Positions 36,398 to 45,465 of a stretch of 64,000 bases of DNA are shown piece by piece. Where the stretch lies: assembly GCA_022509185.1 (NCBI GenBank), contig JAFLTS010000009.1:29176-93175 (forward strand), written 5' to 3'. The first letter of the stretch is position 1; each line of letters starts with the position of its first letter. The notes under the pieces are model-generated. The model was not told the DNA's origin, did no database searches, and was given only the letters and a program-made list of their open reading frames with translations. Source of the stretch: Muribaculaceae bacterium. GTDB lineage: Bacteria > Bacteroidota > Bacteroidia > Bacteroidales > Muribaculaceae. The position numbers and the translations under genes were made by a program.

Positions 36398-37806
36398 TTA
36401 TTATCAGGATTAGCAGACCTGAAAATTCTTTCCCAACGGATTTTACCATCAAAGAGCCCTTTGTCTTTATCAAAAGAAGCAAAGACAAACATCGGAGATC
36501 CCACGATATGATCTTCAGGAACAAAGCCCCAATAACGGGAATCGGCACTTCTGTCGCGGTTGTCTCCCATCATCCAGTAATAGTCGAACTTGAATGTATA
36601 ATAATCGGAAGGATTACCGTTAATATAAATTTCTCCGTCTTTCACTTCGAGCTGATTCCCTTCATATACCCTTATCGCACGTTCGTATATCGGAAGGTTG
36701 TCAAGAGTGAGATGAAGGGTGGAACCCCTTTTAGGGATCCAGAATTCCCCCATATCAGGTCTGCTCCAGCCATAATTGTTACCAAGCGGGAAGATTCCGC
36801 CGGAAAGATCATATCTTTTGGATTGTGCTTCTGTGAGCAGTTTACCTGACACTTCGGGCCATTTCTCCACTTTAGCCTTCATTTCGTAGGTGAGAGGCAT
36901 ATTATAATAATAGGAGCCCGTATGTTCGTCAAACATCATGCCGGCTGAATAATCATCAAGGCTTACGCCTATCTCCTCCCATCGCGGAGCCGGAATAGGC
37001 TGATTTACCGGTATCATGTAATTGAACTGCACGTGATCCGGCTCGGCTATAGGTTGTCCGTTGATAAATACCGTATCATTATGTATCATGAGTCTTTCTC
37101 CCGGAAGACCAATCGCCCTTTTCACATAATTTTCCCTACGGTCTACGGGCCTGTAGACTATCTCTCCGAAAACATCCGGATTAGCTTCCATATAAGCCCT
37201 TGGATCGGATATTCCATTGTTTTTAAGGTCGTAAGTAATCTGATAATAGTCCGGATTCTGGATTTTTAAAGCCACAGTGTCACCCTGAGGATAATTAAAC
37301 ACTACAATATCACCTCTCTTTATCTCCCTGATTCCGGGAAGACGGTGATAGGGAAGCTGAGGATTTTCGATATAACTCTTAGTGTTTATTATTGGCAAGG
37401 TATGCTGTTCCAGGGGAAAATGCAAGGGTGTCTGAGGAACTCTCGGTCCGTAAAGGGATTTATTAACCCAAAGGTAATCCCCAACAAGGAGAGATTTCTC
37501 CAGACTTGAAGAGGGAATCATATAGTTTTGGCCGATGAATGCAAAGATAAAATACACCAGAATCAAGGCATAAATAATGGCATCGACCCAACCCATAACA
37601 ACACGTGTAGGACCCTTGGTATTTTTCCACCAACCCCAGGGCACATAAGCTGTGATATAAATATCAATTAGAATGGGCCAAAGGAATAAGAGCCATGGAT
37701 TACCCATCCAGGCTACCCAGAAGAAGAATATAACCGAAACCACTCCGAAGCGTATCCATCGTGTGGTTTTAATATCTCTGATCCTATCTTTAAAAGATCT
37801 TTTCAT
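36391..37806 (-). CDS. lepB: Signal peptidase I
   Basis: Inner-membrane serine/lysine endopeptidase that removes signal peptides from exported proteins. 471 residues, long as in other Bacteroidetes. It has three hydrophobic N-terminal segments, the catalytic Ser in IPSSSLEKSLLVGD (about S101), the general-base Lys in ENYVKRAIGLPGERL (K229), and box E MGDNRDRSADSRYWGFVPEDHIVG near the C-terminus. Between the last two lies an insertion of about 130 residues, usual for this phylum. It sits between dapB (29 bp upstream) and the WbqC-like gene. Confidence 0.96.
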   Translation of the reverse strand: MKRSFKDRIRDIKTTRWIRFGVVSVIFFFWVAWMGNPWLLFLWPILIDIYITAYVPWGWWKNTKGPTRVVMGWVDAIIYALILVYFIFAFIGQNYMIPSSSLEKSLLVGDYLWVNKSLYGPRVPQTPLHFPLEQHTLPIINTKSYIENPQLPYHRLPGIREIKRGDIVVFNYPQGDTVALKIQNPDYYQITYDLKNNGISDPRAYMEANPDVFGEIVYRPVDRRENYVKRAIGLPGERLMIHNDTVFINGQPIAEPDHVQFNYMIPVNQPIPAPRWEEIGVSLDDYSAGMMFDEHTGSYYYNMPLTYEMKAKVEKWPEVSGKLLTEAQSKRYDLSGGIFPLGNNYGWSRPDMGEFWIPKRGSTLHLTLDNLPIYERAIRVYEGNQLEVKDGEIYINGNPSDYYTFKFDYYWMMGDNRDRSADSRYWGFVPEDHIVGSPMFVFASFDKDKGLFDGKIRWERIFRSANPDNKW

Positions 37807-37835
37807 CTTTAAAATGATTTAACTACGGGAGTTTT

Positions 37836-38597
37836 TCAAGAGAAAACACCCTTCATGCCCGTGACATCGGAAAGAAAATCTCCGATGGTAAAAAAGCCTT
37901 GTCTGCCTGCCAGCCAGTGAGCGGCACTTACAGCTCCCCGGGCAAAGCCCATACGATTTTTGGCTTCATGTGTAAGCACAATGGAATCGCATTCCGATTC
38001 CCAGGTTATGGTATGAATACCGGGCACTTCTCCCTCCCTCTTATGATAAACGGGAAGAACACCCTTTTCTGTCTTTACACCCAATTCCTTTTCTATCCAT
38101 TTTTTAATTCTGGATGATATAGCCACCAGCTGATTGGCCAGGGTGATGGCCGTGCCAGACGGATGATCAAGTTTATGTATATGATGAATCTCCGTGAGAG
38201 AAGGGTCGTAGGAATCGAATTCGTTCATTATTTGAGTGACATACCGGTTAACGGCCATGAAAATATTCATTCCGATAGAGAAGTTGGCGGCATAGAGCAT
38301 GGTTCCGGCCCCTTTTTTGCACATTGATTCAAGTTCCGGAAGGGAATTATCCCAGCCGGTGGTGCCAACTACAACAGGCACCTTTGCAGCGAAGCAAGCC
38401 AGGATTCCGTCTACAGCAGAGGAGGGTGTGGAGAACTGAATAGCCACATCGCTTTTGCGAAATTCCTCACTTGCAAATTTCTCGGTGTCATCAGCATCTA
38501 TGATACAGGAAATTTCCATACCATAAGATTTGGCCACTTCTTCTACAAGGTGACCCATTTTACCGTAGCCTATTATCGCAATTTTTATATTTTTCAT
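37836..38597 (-). CDS. dapB: 4-hydroxy-tetrahydrodipicolinate reductase
   Basis: Reduces hydroxytetrahydrodipicolinate with NAD(P)H in the lysine/diaminopimelate pathway. The 253-residue protein has the Rossmann motif IAIIGYGKMGHLVEE at the N-terminus, VVVGTTGW, AANFSIGMNIF and the active-site segment EIHHIHKLDHPSGTA. The N-terminal domain is shorter than in E. coli DapB, as usual in Bacteroidetes. It leads the dapB-lepB-WbqC-DUF4294 group. Confidence 0.96.
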   Translation of the reverse strand: MKNIKIAIIGYGKMGHLVEEVAKSYGMEISCIIDADDTEKFASEEFRKSDVAIQFSTPSSAVDGILACFAAKVPVVVGTTGWDNSLPELESMCKKGAGTMLYAANFSIGMNIFMAVNRYVTQIMNEFDSYDPSLTEIHHIHKLDHPSGTAITLANQLVAISSRIKKWIEKELGVKTEKGVLPVYHKREGEVPGIHTITWESECDSIVLTHEAKNRMGFARGAVSAAHWLAGRQGFFTIGDFLSDVTGMKGVFS

Positions 38598-38646
38598 ATA
38601 TAGTGAGATATTTTTTCAAATTTAATGAAATATCAATTCATCTGAG

Positions 38647-39612
38647 TCAATTAAACCCGAAAGCCACATTATCAACATAAAGTGTAAGGCCTTCGGTACC
38701 AACAAAAGGTTCTCCACAGGAAGAAGAGAGCATCACTAATACATGGGTTGGCACTGCATCTGCCGGAGCCCATTCAGTTTCTTGAACGGGTACCAATTTT
38801 CCCTTGGAATTTTTTGCATAATAAGCTTTGTCACCGTTAAGTAGCCCCATATATGGCTGATAGAAGGATTCATGCGTGATATCACCGTAATGAATGGGAA
38901 GTATATGTTTTTCAGTCCAGGGAATCGATTTATTATATCTTTCGCGTCCCGTTCCTACTCTTTGTGCGTAAATATTGCCCTTTTCATCCTCCCATCTTTT
39001 TTGCAAAAGCACATAGACCTCGGCATTGTCACGTCCCTGCAGTGTTTTCTTAGAAGAGAGACCGGTGGATTTGGTTCGGGTGTTATCGTCAGGCATCACA
39101 ACCTGATAATCGAATACTAAAGCGGAAGGACGTTTAGTGTAAGGAATTCCCATCTCCATTTTTGAGAAAGGACCTTTCGGAGAGGTGATCGGTTCATATA
39201 CCTGGCCCAAGAAAATAGTGCCGGCCACCATTACGTCCATATTTACGAGGCCCAAAACTTTCACCTCTTCCATCTTAGCCTCCATTTTGGCACAACGGTT
39301 GCCGTTGTGAGTGGCCGGAGAAACCGTGTTTGAGCCTTTCACGACTCCGGCTACCTTGGCATAAACATTGCTTGTGGCCCAAGGGGAGCCTCCTTCATTT
39401 GTATAGGGGTTATTTCCTTCACTGCTACCTTCCGGCGCAATCTCATAAATTGTCTTGTGTTTACCGCCTATGAGTTTTGACTCTGTGATACCGCGGGTTT
39501 TCCATTGGGAGAAATCTCCATATGGTATCGGTTCAAGAGTTAGGGCCTCTCCAGACAAAGCACACAAAGTCAATATTATTGACAATAAAGATTTTATAAG
39601 TGTTTTTTTCAT
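38647..39612 (-). CDS. PCMD-domain exported protein
   Basis: 321 residues from ATG 39612 (MKKTLIKSLLSIILTL, a clear signal peptide). A longer reading would run back into the tatD-like gene. The body matches the putative carbohydrate metabolism domain (PF13201) of Bacteroidetes: PYGDFSQWKTRGI, the GNRCAKMEAK segment, LVFDYQVVMPDDNTR, and the end LTLYVDNVAFGFN. Such proteins are usually surface or periplasmic beta-sandwiches whose ligands are unknown; many follow SusD-type operons, but this one lies among housekeeping genes. There is no lipobox. Confidence 0.82.
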   Translation of the reverse strand: MKKTLIKSLLSIILTLCALSGEALTLEPIPYGDFSQWKTRGITESKLIGGKHKTIYEIAPEGSSEGNNPYTNEGGSPWATSNVYAKVAGVVKGSNTVSPATHNGNRCAKMEAKMEEVKVLGLVNMDVMVAGTIFLGQVYEPITSPKGPFSKMEMGIPYTKRPSALVFDYQVVMPDDNTRTKSTGLSSKKTLQGRDNAEVYVLLQKRWEDEKGNIYAQRVGTGRERYNKSIPWTEKHILPIHYGDITHESFYQPYMGLLNGDKAYYAKNSKGKLVPVQETEWAPADAVPTHVLVMLSSSCGEPFVGTEGLTLYVDNVAFGFN

Positions 39613-39626
39613 TTCATTTAATAATT

Positions 39627-40256
39627 TTATTGATCTATCCCCAAGAACTGACAAGTGTTTTGAGCTATCAGAGAAGTTATGTCGGTATCTAAAACTTGAG
39701 AAAGGCCTGAAATAATTTCCTGAATAGAAAGAGGGGATTCATCCGTTTCAGCCAGAATCAACTCTTTAGGAGTGATTTTCAAGGATTCGGGATTAAATTT
39801 TTCGCCAAAAGAAAGATAGATTCCTTCATCAGTAAGCATTTTCGCCACAGTGGGTTTGGCACGGAATCCATGCACCAGCCATTTTTGTTTAGGATTTAAA
39901 TTACGTTTAAGTCCTACAATGGCCTCGTGAGCTTTAACATCATGAAGGATTAGTGGTTTTTTAAGTTTCTCTGAAATCTCAATCTGTTTATTCAGCACCA
40001 GGATCTGCCGGAACATAAAACCTCCCCTGATCTTATCTATTCCCGCTTCACCGATAGCTACAACTTCGGGTAGCATAGCTGCTTTTTCTAATAACTCCCA
40101 TTGTTGTGTAGATATATCTTTCTCTGTTTCCCAGGGATGTATTCCCAGTGAATAACGCTGACCTTCCCTCGGAGAGAAATCATTGACGGAAACTGAAATC
40201 ACAGCGTCAGGCTGAGGCGCCGGGTGATGTGTATGGATATCAAGGCACGGGATCAT
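39627..40256 (-). CDS. TatD-family metal-dependent hydrolase
   Basis: TIM-barrel metallohydrolase of the TatD DNase family, 209 residues from ATG 40256. A GTG 12 bases upstream would also read in frame but lengthens the overlap with yidD. Motifs are DIHTHHP (metal HxH), [16 protein letters not shown] (the metal Glu), [15 protein letters not shown] and the final Asp in LAETDESP. It is shorter than classical TatD (about 260), as in many Bacteroidetes members. The last five codons of yidD are shared in another frame. Substrate is not known. Confidence 0.88.
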   Translation of the reverse strand: MIPCLDIHTHHPAPQPDAVISVSVNDFSPREGQRYSLGIHPWETEKDISTQQWELLEKAAMLPEVVAIGEAGIDKIRGGFMFRQILVLNKQIEISEKLKKPLILHDVKAHEAIVGLKRNLNPKQKWLVHGFRAKPTVAKMLTDEGIYLSFGEKFNPESLKITPKELILAETDESPLSIQEIISGLSQVLDTDITSLIAQNTCQFLGIDQ

Positions 40257-40449
40257 AACCACTTCCACCTAAAGGATGACATCTTGAGATGCGTTTTATA
40301 GCCAGCCAACTTCCTTTCAACGCCCCATGTTTTTTTAAAGCTTCGATTGCATATGCGCTGCAAGAAGGTGTGTAGCGGCATGAAGGAGGGAAATGAGGAG
40401 ATATGGCATAACGATAAAACTGTATGAATAAAATTAAAATCCTGCTCAT
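40240..40449 (-). CDS. yidD: Membrane protein insertion efficiency factor YidD
   Basis: 69-residue protein with the family signature [26 protein letters not shown] and the end [12 protein letters not shown]. It helps YidC-dependent membrane protein insertion at the cytoplasmic face. It lies 6 bp after rnpA and overlaps the tatD-like gene, the usual rnpA-yidD arrangement. Confidence 0.96.
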   Translation of the reverse strand: MSRILILFIQFYRYAISPHFPPSCRYTPSCSAYAIEALKKHGALKGSWLAIKRISRCHPLGGSGYDPVP

Positions 40450-40455
40450 CCCTGT

Positions 40456-40905
40456 TTATTGAGTGTTTGACAGCAATTTTTGCATTAGCTTGGCTATAAC
40501 GGTTTTCATTTTTGAATCTAAAGTGCCAAAATCCAAGTTCTTGTCATGGATATAAACAAATGCGATACCCATAGTCCTTATGTTGGGGTTTCCAATAATC
40601 TCTTGCCTTAAAGATATTCGGTTCAATCTGTAAGCTTCCCGAATTCTCCGGCGCATAAGTACTCTGTGAACAGCTTTTTTTCGTTTTTTCTTCGGCACCG
40701 TCACCATCATCTGCAAAGGACCGATTTTCTCGGGCACATGGTGACAGAAAGTCTTTTCCAGCTGGGGGTCAGAAAGAATTCTCCAGGATACTCTAAAAGG
40801 GAATTCATAGAATGAATGACCCTCCCGGAAGAGGCCTTCCACCAAGCTTCGATGATGCAGCCTTTCTTCCTTTGGAAATTTCAAATTTTCTTTCCCCGTT
40901 TCCAC
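40456..40905 (-). CDS. rnpA: Ribonuclease P protein component
   Basis: Basic protein that binds the catalytic RNase P RNA and helps to process the 5' end of tRNA precursors. The 149-residue protein has the FREGHSFYEFPFRV region and the RNR-type motif KKAVHRVLMRRRIREAYRL, followed by a C-terminal strand FVYIHDKNLDF. It is somewhat longer than the usual 120-130 residues. It is the first gene of the minus-strand group; rpmH, often next to it, is not present here. Confidence 0.95.
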   Translation of the reverse strand: METGKENLKFPKEERLHHRSLVEGLFREGHSFYEFPFRVSWRILSDPQLEKTFCHHVPEKIGPLQMMVTVPKKKRKKAVHRVLMRRRIREAYRLNRISLRQEIIGNPNIRTMGIAFVYIHDKNLDFGTLDSKMKTVIAKLMQKLLSNTQ

Positions 40906-40972
40906 AATGCAAATTTACTTAATTTGGTTTTCAGGAAGAATTAATTGGGGAAAAGAACGTCAAAAAAAATTG

Positions 40973-40980
40973 TATATTTG
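40973..40980 (+). promoter_or_regulatory. -7 box directly before the TrkA/RyR membrane gene
   Basis: TATATTTG followed by C, a full match to TAnnTTTG, ending only 6 bp before the ATG at 40987. The mRNA would be nearly leaderless. Confidence 0.55.
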
Positions 40981-40986
40981 CAGATT

Positions 40987-43419
40987 ATGGGAGAAAACCT
41001 CAACGGAGTGCCCGCGCTTCCGGATTATCTTGAACATTGGGATGCCATGATGGCCGACTGGTATGAAAATGTAATGCTGTTCGGCAATCATAATCATGGG
41101 GTGCATGAGTGGGTGCTGATAGTGCTGAGTGGAATAGCCATTTTCTGTACCATTTACCTTCTTTTTACCATAAAGCGGTCAATTTCGGATATAAGCACCA
41201 CTTCACTTACTCCCGTATTTATATTCACCTGGGTATATGCCGTATGCATATATGATATCGGAATGTATACCGGTGAGAATTTTTCGCTCATAACAAATCT
41301 GCCTCTTGCCATTCTTTTCGGCTTCAAAGTTTTCCTTTTAGACAGCGATGTCAGCGAACTCAGGGAAGGTTTTTTCAATAACTGGCTCTTTTCAGGGAAT
41401 TTTGCATTAGTGCATTTTTTAGCAGCTTGTGTAACAGCCCTTTTCGTGATAAAGCATTTCGGTTATAATATAATGTCAAGGTTAAGAATGTGGAGCAGTT
41501 CGATTTCCGGTCGGAAAACCGAAGAACTGTTTGTATTCTGGGGTCTGAATGATTCAGCCATAGAGCTCGCGCAGAGCATTAAGGAGCATTATGGAAAAAA
41601 CCGCAAGGCATTCCGGATTATAATGGTAAGAGTTTCCCGAAGTGATGAGGAGACAGAAGATGATAAGAATGACTTTTTCAGGATTCTTGACTTCATCTCC
41701 ATGAAGGATTCAGAGCTTGATATGCTGAACCGTATAGGTGGACTGAGTTCCGGGGTTTCAATCAAGGTTGATGAGGTAGAAACTCTTCTAAAAGGAACTA
41801 CCGACTCCGATATAATAGGAAGATTCATGAAGCTGAGAAGCCTTCGAAGAATTATCAGAAGGAAAGTGAACAATACATTACATTTCCTTTTTCTGCAGGA
41901 TAATGAAGACCATAACCTGCAGCTGATGTCGCTGCTGCTTCATGATAATACCATCAGACAATTTATAGGAAAGCAAAAGAAAGGCAAAGAAAACTCCGAC
42001 AGGTTCATAAAATTTTATTGCCATGCCAGGAGAAACAGCGTGCACAGAAGTATAGAAGAACAATATCGGCTTGAAAATGTGAATATAGATATTGTGGATT
42101 CCTCCCATATTAGTGTGGAAATGCTGAAGACCCGGAAAGAACTGTTGCCGATTAACTATGTGGAAGTAGAGGGTGATGCCACGGTTTCCACTTCATTTAA
42201 TTCTCTTATAATAGGTTTCGGGGAGATAGGACAGGATTATGCAAAATTTCTTTATGAATTCGGTGCTTTTGTAAAAGCCGGTTCTGATTCGGACCGAAAG
42301 GAAAGATCAGATTTTATTTTAAGAGCCATAGACAACAACATGGCTGATATAGCCGGAGGTTTTATTGCCAATGCTCCGGCTGTGAATCCATCGCTTAATT
42401 TTCTGCCCGGGCATGAGAATCCGGAGGCTCTTATATCATTGTACCAGATGGATTGCCGAGGAGTGGATTTTTACCTCAATCTTGAAAAATGGGTGAAGGA
42501 TCTGAATTATGTTGTGGTATGCACCAAAGATGATGAATTGAACATAACATTGGCAGTAAGAATTTTCAAGGCTGCGGCGCGCTATAGGAAGAATATGGAA
42601 AAATTCTGCGTGGTGGTGAAAATCAATAATGATACCGACGGAAGGATAGCCGCCGTGGTGAGACATTATAACCGTCTTTGGCTTGCACAGGAGGCTGTGG
42701 AAGATTTCGACGGCAAAAAATATCATCAGAAGAGTGTAAGGAATGAAGAGGAACCCGAAGGGCCGATATTTATTTTCGGTCTTTCAGACCATATCTTCAC
42801 TTATGCCAATATAATTGATGATTCCTTGGAAAAGCAGGCCATAAATTATAAGGAACGTTACTCTTCAGCGACAGATTCCAATTACAGATTGCCGGAAGAT
42901 GAGAAAAATAAAAAATGGCATAAAGAGTTCAGAGACCTTATGCATCTCTCGGAAGAATACTCAGGGTATTATCCCACCTATGCAGCTGTTATGAATTTAC
43001 GGCGAACCCGGGGTCAGGATTTCTCTAACAGCCTTCATGCAGTCACCAAAAATGAACTGGCAAAAAGAGCTTTGGAAAACATCGGTTTAAAAAACTACCC
43101 TTGGGATAAACTTAAAAGAAAAGTCAGGACTGTATCTTATGAATTACGGCAAAAGAGTAACGGTTGTGATAAAGTGCCTGAAAATATCAGTAAAATCTTA
43201 GATAATCTGGCAGCTACGGAACATATCAGATGGAATGCATCTCATGAGATTTTAGGATATACGAATGAGGGGAAACCGGGATTCAGAAACGAAGTGAGAA
43301 TGCAACACGGTAGCCTGACTTCTTGGGATAATCTGGATGAACCGACCAGAAGTTATGATTATGACGTGGTAGACCTCTCCTTGGATATAATCACACCGGA
43401 AACACCAATATTAGAATGA
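40987..43419 (+). CDS. Membrane protein with TrkA-N-like Rossmann domains and C-terminal RyR-like region
   Basis: 810 residues from ATG 40987. There are four hydrophobic segments in the first 170 residues (WVLIVLSGIAIFCTIYLLF, PVFIFTWVYAVCIYDI, LPLAILFGFKVFLL, LVHFLAACVTALFVI). These are followed by large cytosolic parts: a first Rossmann-like unit (ELFVFWGLNDSAIELAQSI), a second with a GxGxxG motif (SLIIGFGEIGQDYAKFLYEF), a VVVCTKDDELNITLAV strand-helix, and a third start (IFIFGLSDHIFTYA). The last 100 residues (LAATEHIRWNASHEILGY ... HGSLTSWDNLDEPTRSYDYD) resemble RyR domains. The layout recalls RCK-gated channels, but a pore filter is not evident. The ATGA overlap with the next gene shows coupling. 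Probably a nucleotide or ligand sensor at the membrane; function unknown. Confidence 0.75.
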   Translation: MGENLNGVPALPDYLEHWDAMMADWYENVMLFGNHNHGVHEWVLIVLSGIAIFCTIYLLFTIKRSISDISTTSLTPVFIFTWVYAVCIYDIGMYTGENFSLITNLPLAILFGFKVFLLDSDVSELREGFFNNWLFSGNFALVHFLAACVTALFVIKHFGYNIMSRLRMWSSSISGRKTEELFVFWGLNDSAIELAQSIKEHYGKNRKAFRIIMVRVSRSDEETEDDKNDFFRILDFISMKDSELDMLNRIGGLSSGVSIKVDEVETLLKGTTDSDIIGRFMKLRSLRRIIRRKVNNTLHFLFLQDNEDHNLQLMSLLLHDNTIRQFIGKQKKGKENSDRFIKFYCHARRNSVHRSIEEQYRLENVNIDIVDSSHISVEMLKTRKELLPINYVEVEGDATVSTSFNSLIIGFGEIGQDYAKFLYEFGAFVKAGSDSDRKERSDFILRAIDNNMADIAGGFIANAPAVNPSLNFLPGHENPEALISLYQMDCRGVDFYLNLEKWVKDLNYVVVCTKDDELNITLAVRIFKAAARYRKNMEKFCVVVKINNDTDGRIAAVVRHYNRLWLAQEAVEDFDGKKYHQKSVRNEEEPEGPIFIFGLSDHIFTYANIIDDSLEKQAINYKERYSSATDSNYRLPEDEKNKKWHKEFRDLMHLSEEYSGYYPTYAAVMNLRRTRGQDFSNSLHAVTKNELAKRALENIGLKNYPWDKLKRKVRTVSYELRQKSNGCDKVPENISKILDNLAATEHIRWNASHEILGYTNEGKPGFRNEVRMQHGSLTSWDNLDEPTRSYDYDVVDLSLDIITPETPILE

Positions 43420-43712
43420 AAGAAGAAAGATATATACCGAGACCTTTGGAGACAAACGACGTGGAATTGCCTGAGGAATTAATTCCCTTAGTAGAAGAGA
43501 TGTCGAAAAATGTTCATGAAAACTGGGCAAAAAACCGTCTTGATGAAGGTTGGAAATACGGACCGGAACGTAACGACAAAAAGATGGAGCATCCATGCCT
43601 GGTACCTTATGAGGATTTACCGGAATCTGAAAAAAGATATGACAGGGAGTCAGCTCTACAAACATTGAAACTTATTTTGAAATCAGGATTCACAATCAGA
43701 AAATGTGAATAA
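43416..43712 (+). CDS. Stand-alone RyR-domain protein
   Basis: 98-residue cytosolic protein that is almost entirely one ryanodine-receptor repeat domain (PF02026). It shows YIPRPLETNDVELPEEL, VHENWAKNRLDEGWKYGP, ERNDKK, HPCLVPYEDLPESEKRYDRE and ALQTLKLILKSGF, close to the consensus of animal RyR repeats. Bacterial members are known, mostly without assigned function, and are proposed to bind ligands. The ATG overlaps the stop of the preceding membrane gene (ATGA), and its own end overlaps the next gene by 8 bp, so the three are almost certainly co-translated. Confidence 0.9.
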   Translation: MKEERYIPRPLETNDVELPEELIPLVEEMSKNVHENWAKNRLDEGWKYGPERNDKKMEHPCLVPYEDLPESEKRYDRESALQTLKLILKSGFTIRKCE

Positions 43713-45375
43713 GTGGAAGTATAAAATATCGCCAGTTTACTTACTGTTGGGCTTTATTACACTTCTTTATTCATGTGGAAACGGACGAGGAAGGGATAGT
43801 TGGCTTCAGAGAGTTGACGATGCTTTGGAAACGGTGGACGTGCAACAGAAACTCTATGCTCAGAGAGCTGATTCAATTTCTAAAAGGGCAAAAGAGGCTA
43901 TAAACAATGAGGAGAAGTTCACTCTTTTGCTTGAAGCTTCAGATGCTTACCGAACTCTCGACCTAAATAAGTCGATCAATTTTTTATTAGATGCTTATGA
44001 AATAGCAACTCTGAATCACCAAAATCCGAGTGACAGTGTAGAGACTTTGTTGCGTCTGGCCTCAATCTATAATACCCAGGGATTTATGTTGAAAGAGGTG
44101 TCGGATATTCTTGCTACTTTAGATCCTGGGAAACTGAATGGTCAATATCTTACGAGGTATTATATTACAAAAGTACAATTAAACAGGCGTCTGGCGGATG
44201 TAACAAACATTCAGCGTCTTAAGGTAAATTATCTCTATGAATTGAAAGGATATCAGGATTCATTGTTGAAAATGCATCCTGAAAATGACCTGATCAGGGC
44301 TAAATCTCTTGAAATGGAGGGTAAGATTGATGAGGCTTTACAAATAATGCTGAATGCTAAAAAGGAAAGTGCCGATAGTATACCACGCACCGGCCCTTAC
44401 TTTCATACTGTAGCACAACTTTATGAAAAATTAGAGAAACCTGATTCCCAATTAATCTATCTTGCATTAGCTGCAGAAGACGATTTGAAACATGGAGTTA
44501 AGGAATATAGCGCCCTTACCGACCTTGCGGAATTAATTTATCCTTTTGACCTTAATCGGGCTCACAGATATATACTTCAAAGCAGGGAGGACGCCATTTC
44601 AAGTCATTCTTCTCTCAGACAAAGGCAAATGGGACCTATTTATACACTTATAAATGGGAAGTATGCAATGAGGCAAAACCAGATTCTGGTTGGTTCTATT
44701 ATACTTTCGGTATCTCTTTTCATAGCAATTATGGCAGTAGTGGCCGGAGGAATAATGCTTAAAAAGAAGAACCGTGAATTAGGATTACAGGGAGAAAGAC
44801 TAAGAGAATCAAAGAAAATTATAGAAAATACAAACCAGGAACTTGAGGAAACTAATAGAAATTTAAAGGAAGAGAGCCGAATAAAGGAATCTTATATTAG
44901 ATCTTTTATGAATCTTTGTCTTCAATATCTGAACAAGATGGAACATTACAGGGCCTACATAGGTAAAATAGCATCCGGAGGTGACCTACAGAAAGTAGTG
45001 AAGGCAATTAATTCATCCCGATATGTAAATCAGGAAGTGTCAGAGTTCTACCAAAGTTTTGACGAAGCATTCCTTTCTTTATATCCGGATTTCAAGACAG
45101 TGCTGAACGGTTTTTTACGTGAAGGAGAAAAATATGAGGAATGTGGAAGTTTAACTACAGAATTAAGAGTATATGCATTGATCTGGCTGGGCATAGAATC
45201 AAGCGGCGAGATAGCAAAATTTCTAAGATGTTCTGAATCCACAGTTTATAATTATCGTACCGTGATGCGCAACAGGGCTAAAGACAGAAACAAATTCGAA
45301 AAGGATTTTATATTAGTTTCGGAGGCACGACGCCATAAACCTATCTACAAAATTGATAACTCTGAAAATATTTAA
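43705..45375 (+). CDS. DUF6377-type membrane-anchored TPR/HTH regulator
   Basis: 556 residues, GTG start overlapping the RyR gene by 8 bp. It has an N-terminal lipobox-like signal (ITLLYSCGN), then a periplasmic helical TPR-like region (about 30-320; LLEASDAYRTLDLNKSINFL, FHTVAQLYEKLEKPDSQLIY). A transmembrane helix follows (QILVGSIILSVSLFIAIMAV, about 325-348), then a coiled coil (RLRESKKIIENTNQELEETN) and a cytosolic C-terminus with a helix-turn-helix (LTTELRVYALIWLGIESSGE, IAKFLRCSESTVYNYRTVM). This is the DUF6377 layout of Bacteroidetes: sensor outside, DNA-binding part inside. It likely transmits a signal to transcription; targets unknown. Confidence 0.85.
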   Translation: MNKWKYKISPVYLLLGFITLLYSCGNGRGRDSWLQRVDDALETVDVQQKLYAQRADSISKRAKEAINNEEKFTLLLEASDAYRTLDLNKSINFLLDAYEIATLNHQNPSDSVETLLRLASIYNTQGFMLKEVSDILATLDPGKLNGQYLTRYYITKVQLNRRLADVTNIQRLKVNYLYELKGYQDSLLKMHPENDLIRAKSLEMEGKIDEALQIMLNAKKESADSIPRTGPYFHTVAQLYEKLEKPDSQLIYLALAAEDDLKHGVKEYSALTDLAELIYPFDLNRAHRYILQSREDAISSHSSLRQRQMGPIYTLINGKYAMRQNQILVGSIILSVSLFIAIMAVVAGGIMLKKKNRELGLQGERLRESKKIIENTNQELEETNRNLKEESRIKESYIRSFMNLCLQYLNKMEHYRAYIGKIASGGDLQKVVKAINSSRYVNQEVSEFYQSFDEAFLSLYPDFKTVLNGFLREGEKYEECGSLTTELRVYALIWLGIESSGEIAKFLRCSESTVYNYRTVMRNRAKDRNKFEKDFILVSEARRHKPIYKIDNSENI

Positions 45376-45431
45376 TTCATTGATTTCTAAGTAAATATAG
45401 ATTAATATAATCTACATTTTTAATAATCTAC

Positions 45432-45462
45432 TTGATTGGGAGATATATAAGAATTAATTTTG
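45432..45462 (+). promoter_or_regulatory. Promoter between the DUF6377 gene and cdd
   Basis: TTG at 45432-45434, a 20 bp gap, TAATTTTG at 45455-45462 and then C. It is among the best promoter matches in the window, yet no plus-strand ORF follows. Confidence 0.7.
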
Positions 45463-45465
45463 CAT

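Noticed and set aside
39613..39654. Longer N-terminus for the PCMD protein
   Set aside because: The 14 extra residues lie inside the tatD-like gene, and the ATG at 39612 begins a proper signal peptide.
43416..43712. Eukaryotic contamination because of the RyR domain
   Set aside because: The gene is embedded by overlaps in a bacterial operon, has normal bacterial codon use, and RyR domains are known in bacteria.
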